Source: an uncultured Chitinophaga sp. (GTDB taxonomy: Bacteria; Bacteroidota; Bacteroidia; Chitinophagales; Chitinophagaceae). Taken from it: 64,000 nucleotides of DNA. The DNA lies in contig NZ_CALEJS010000039.1 of assembly GCF_937898475.1 (NCBI RefSeq), forward strand, positions 124,001 to 188,000, written 5' to 3'. The notes under the pieces are model-generated. The model worked only from the letters and a program-made list of their open reading frames with translations. It did no database searches and was not told the origin of the DNA. The translations under genes and the position numbers were made by a program. How positions within the stretch are numbered: position 1 is the stretch's first letter; every line of letters begins with the position of its first letter. Below, one piece after another: positions 62,811 through 64,000 of the stretch.

Positions 62811-62822
62811 AATGATACGGCG

Positions 62823-63725
62823 ATGAGAACCGGAATGTTAAAAGGCGTGTTGCTGGTAATCACAGGCGCGGTGTGTTACGCAGTACTGGCAACACTTGTA
62901 AGACTGGCTTATAATGAAGGTTATACTACTACAGAGGTGATTGTAGCGCAATATACCCTGGGCCTGCTGGCCCTGGGTATCATCACCCTGTTTAAAAGCA
63001 GCAACAGGCAGTATACAGCGCCTGTACAAAAATACGACCGGCTGAAATTAGTTATTGGCGGAACGGCTTATGGCCTTACAGGTACCTGTTATTATATGGC
63101 AGTAAAGTATATTCCCGTTTCTGTATGCGTGGTGTTGCTGATGCAAACCATCTGGATGGGGATTGTGCTGGAAGCACTATTGACAAGGCGCTGGCCTTCT
63201 AAAAGCAAATTCCTGGCCATGCTTATTATACTGGGAGGCACCTTACTGGCTACTAATGCGATCAATAACAGCGGGAAACTGGACATTCGCGGCATTCTCT
63301 GGGGACTGGCATCTGCCGTAACCTATACCATCATGCTGTTTGTGTCTAACAGGATTGCACTGCAAATGCCTCCGCAGCAAAAAAGCTACTGGACATTGTT
63401 AGGCGCTACTACACTGGTATTGCTGATAGCCATCCCACAATGGCCTGCCAGTTTTCAAATCTCTGTTTTCTGGAAATGGGGCCTGCTGCTTGCAATGTTT
63501 GGCACCATCCTGCCGCCACTGCTCTTCAGCGTAGGGATGCCCAGAACAGGCATTGGCCTGGGGTCTATCATTATCTCCATAGAAATACCGGTGTCGGTAA
63601 GTATGGCGTATATATTGCTGCATGAACAGGTGCTCGCTATACAGTGGTTGGGTATTGCGCTGATCCTTGCAGCTATTGTATTGATCAACCTCAATGCACT
63701 TCGTAAAGAATTAAAAACGGTATAA
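62823..63725 (+). CDS. DMT-superfamily transporter (EamA)
   Basis: A 300-residue membrane protein with about ten helices in two EamA repeats; each repeat ends in a helix before a short polar loop. GMLKGVLLVITGAVCYAVLATLVRLAYNEGYT is the usual first helix, and LLHEQVLAIQWLGIALILAAIVLINL the last two. The solute is unknown; family members move amino acids, nucleosides or metabolites. It starts 12 bp after the AhpD-like gene, and the stop is 1 bp before the GTG of the ECF sigma gene. Confidence 0.9.
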   Translation: MRTGMLKGVLLVITGAVCYAVLATLVRLAYNEGYTTTEVIVAQYTLGLLALGIITLFKSSNRQYTAPVQKYDRLKLVIGGTAYGLTGTCYYMAVKYIPVSVCVVLLMQTIWMGIVLEALLTRRWPSKSKFLAMLIILGGTLLATNAINNSGKLDIRGILWGLASAVTYTIMLFVSNRIALQMPPQQKSYWTLLGATTLVLLIAIPQWPASFQISVFWKWGLLLAMFGTILPPLLFSVGMPRTGIGLGSIIISIEIPVSVSMAYILLHEQVLAIQWLGIALILAAIVLINLNALRKELKTV

Positions 63726-63726
63726 G

Positions 63727-64000
63727 GTGAAAGATTATCAGCAGATTTTGTTTCCGTATGCTTACAATATTCTTGGCTCTGCAGAAGACGCCAAAGATGC
63801 AATCCAGGATGTGTTGTCCAATTATGTGGCAACACCCCGGGAAGGTGTGGAGAATGAAAAGAATTACCTGATAAAATCAGTGATCAATCATGCCATCAAT
63901 CTCCGTAATCGGCGGAAGAAGGTGAGCTACGGTGAAGTATGGCTGCCCGAGCCTGTGGCCACCGAACTGGCAGATACCAATATCAACCTGAAGGATATTG
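63727..64000 (+). CDS. ECF-type sigma factor, N-terminal part (cut by window edge)
   Basis: About 91 codons from GTG 63727, open at the right edge. Region 2 is visible: FPYAYNILGSAEDAKDAIQDVL, then NYLIKSVINHAINLRNRRKK. The GTG start is 1 bp after the stop of the transporter, so translation is probably coupled. The spacing and sequence are like SigJ/RpoE-type ECF factors, which often have a C-terminal SnoaL-like domain; that part is outside the window. Confidence 0.85.
   Translation, partial: MKDYQQILFPYAYNILGSAEDAKDAIQDVLSNYVATPREGVENEKNYLIKSVINHAINLRNRRKKVSYGEVWLPEPVATELADTNINLKDI

Noticed and set aside
1..64000. Prophage, insertion sequence or integrative element
   Set aside because: No transposase, integrase, terminase, relaxase or att-like direct repeats flanking the tRNA-Cys-like gene were recognised.

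Overview
The window looks like chromosome of a soil or plant-associated Bacteroidota, most probably Chitinophagaceae and close to Chitinophaga. This rests on Bacteroidota-type promoters (TTG/TTTG, a spacer of about 19-22 nt, then TAnnTTTG), moderate GC, a MutS-family protein with membrane segments, a Wza-like SLBB export protein, a Wzi/RemB-like outer-membrane barrel, DUF4838 and DUF5009-type proteins, and a carboxypeptidase-regulatory-domain protein. Everything here is read by eye; no search or alignment program was run.

Layout. 1-8.9 kb is housekeeping and scattered enzymes: a cut-off amidohydrolase lipoprotein (minus), ligA, tadA, a Tat-exported GH125 alpha-mannosidase, a membrane MutS homologue and a radical SAM protein. 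8.9-11.0 kb is mostly non-coding around a DinB gene; it holds two copies of a small module (promoter, short ORF, terminator, short ORF, terminator). 11.2-15.7 kb has rtcB, a sterol-desaturase-type hydroxylase, a divergent tRNA-Cys, a DUF5009/HGSNAT-type membrane protein and an ECF sigma factor. 15.9-38.2 kb is one long plus-strand Wzx/Wzy-type polysaccharide locus: exporter, sugar dehydrogenase, Wzz, Wzx, pyruvyl transferase, glycosyltransferases, Wzy, acyltransferase, sugar-nucleotide enzymes, initiating transferase, Wzi-like barrel, gmd and fcl. The predicted product contains an N-acetylhexosaminuronic acid, a 4,6-dehydratase-derived amino sugar, L-fucose, and possibly pyruvate and acyl groups.

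38.7-51.1 kb has an ABC-F ATPase and then the most unusual part: a tandemly duplicated two-gene cassette. Each copy has a GH2-like lipoprotein followed by a protein of about 1260 residues that joins a cellulose-synthase-like GT2 membrane domain to an apparently periplasmic GH26-like domain, a catalytically dead TIM-barrel-like domain and a C-terminal beta domain. It reads as a membrane polysaccharide synthase with its own glycan-processing module attached. 51.2-64 kb has a basic secreted protein, a Tat-exported amine oxidase and Tat-exported aminotransferase, a secreted Hint-domain protein, a polyprenyl synthase, a membrane AraC regulator, a decayed M1-peptidase gene, two tandem PhzF proteins, an AhpD-like protein, an EamA transporter and a partial ECF sigma factor.

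Across the window at least seven intergenic loci carry DNA repeated with an exact 7-nt period. The heptamer differs from locus to locus (GTTTGAA, GCTnnnn, nnTCAGT/CTGnnAA, TCCATGG, AAATTCC), and five of the loci form long inverted repeats. With the duplicated synthase-hydrolase cassettes and the paired short-ORF modules, these are the observations most worth following.
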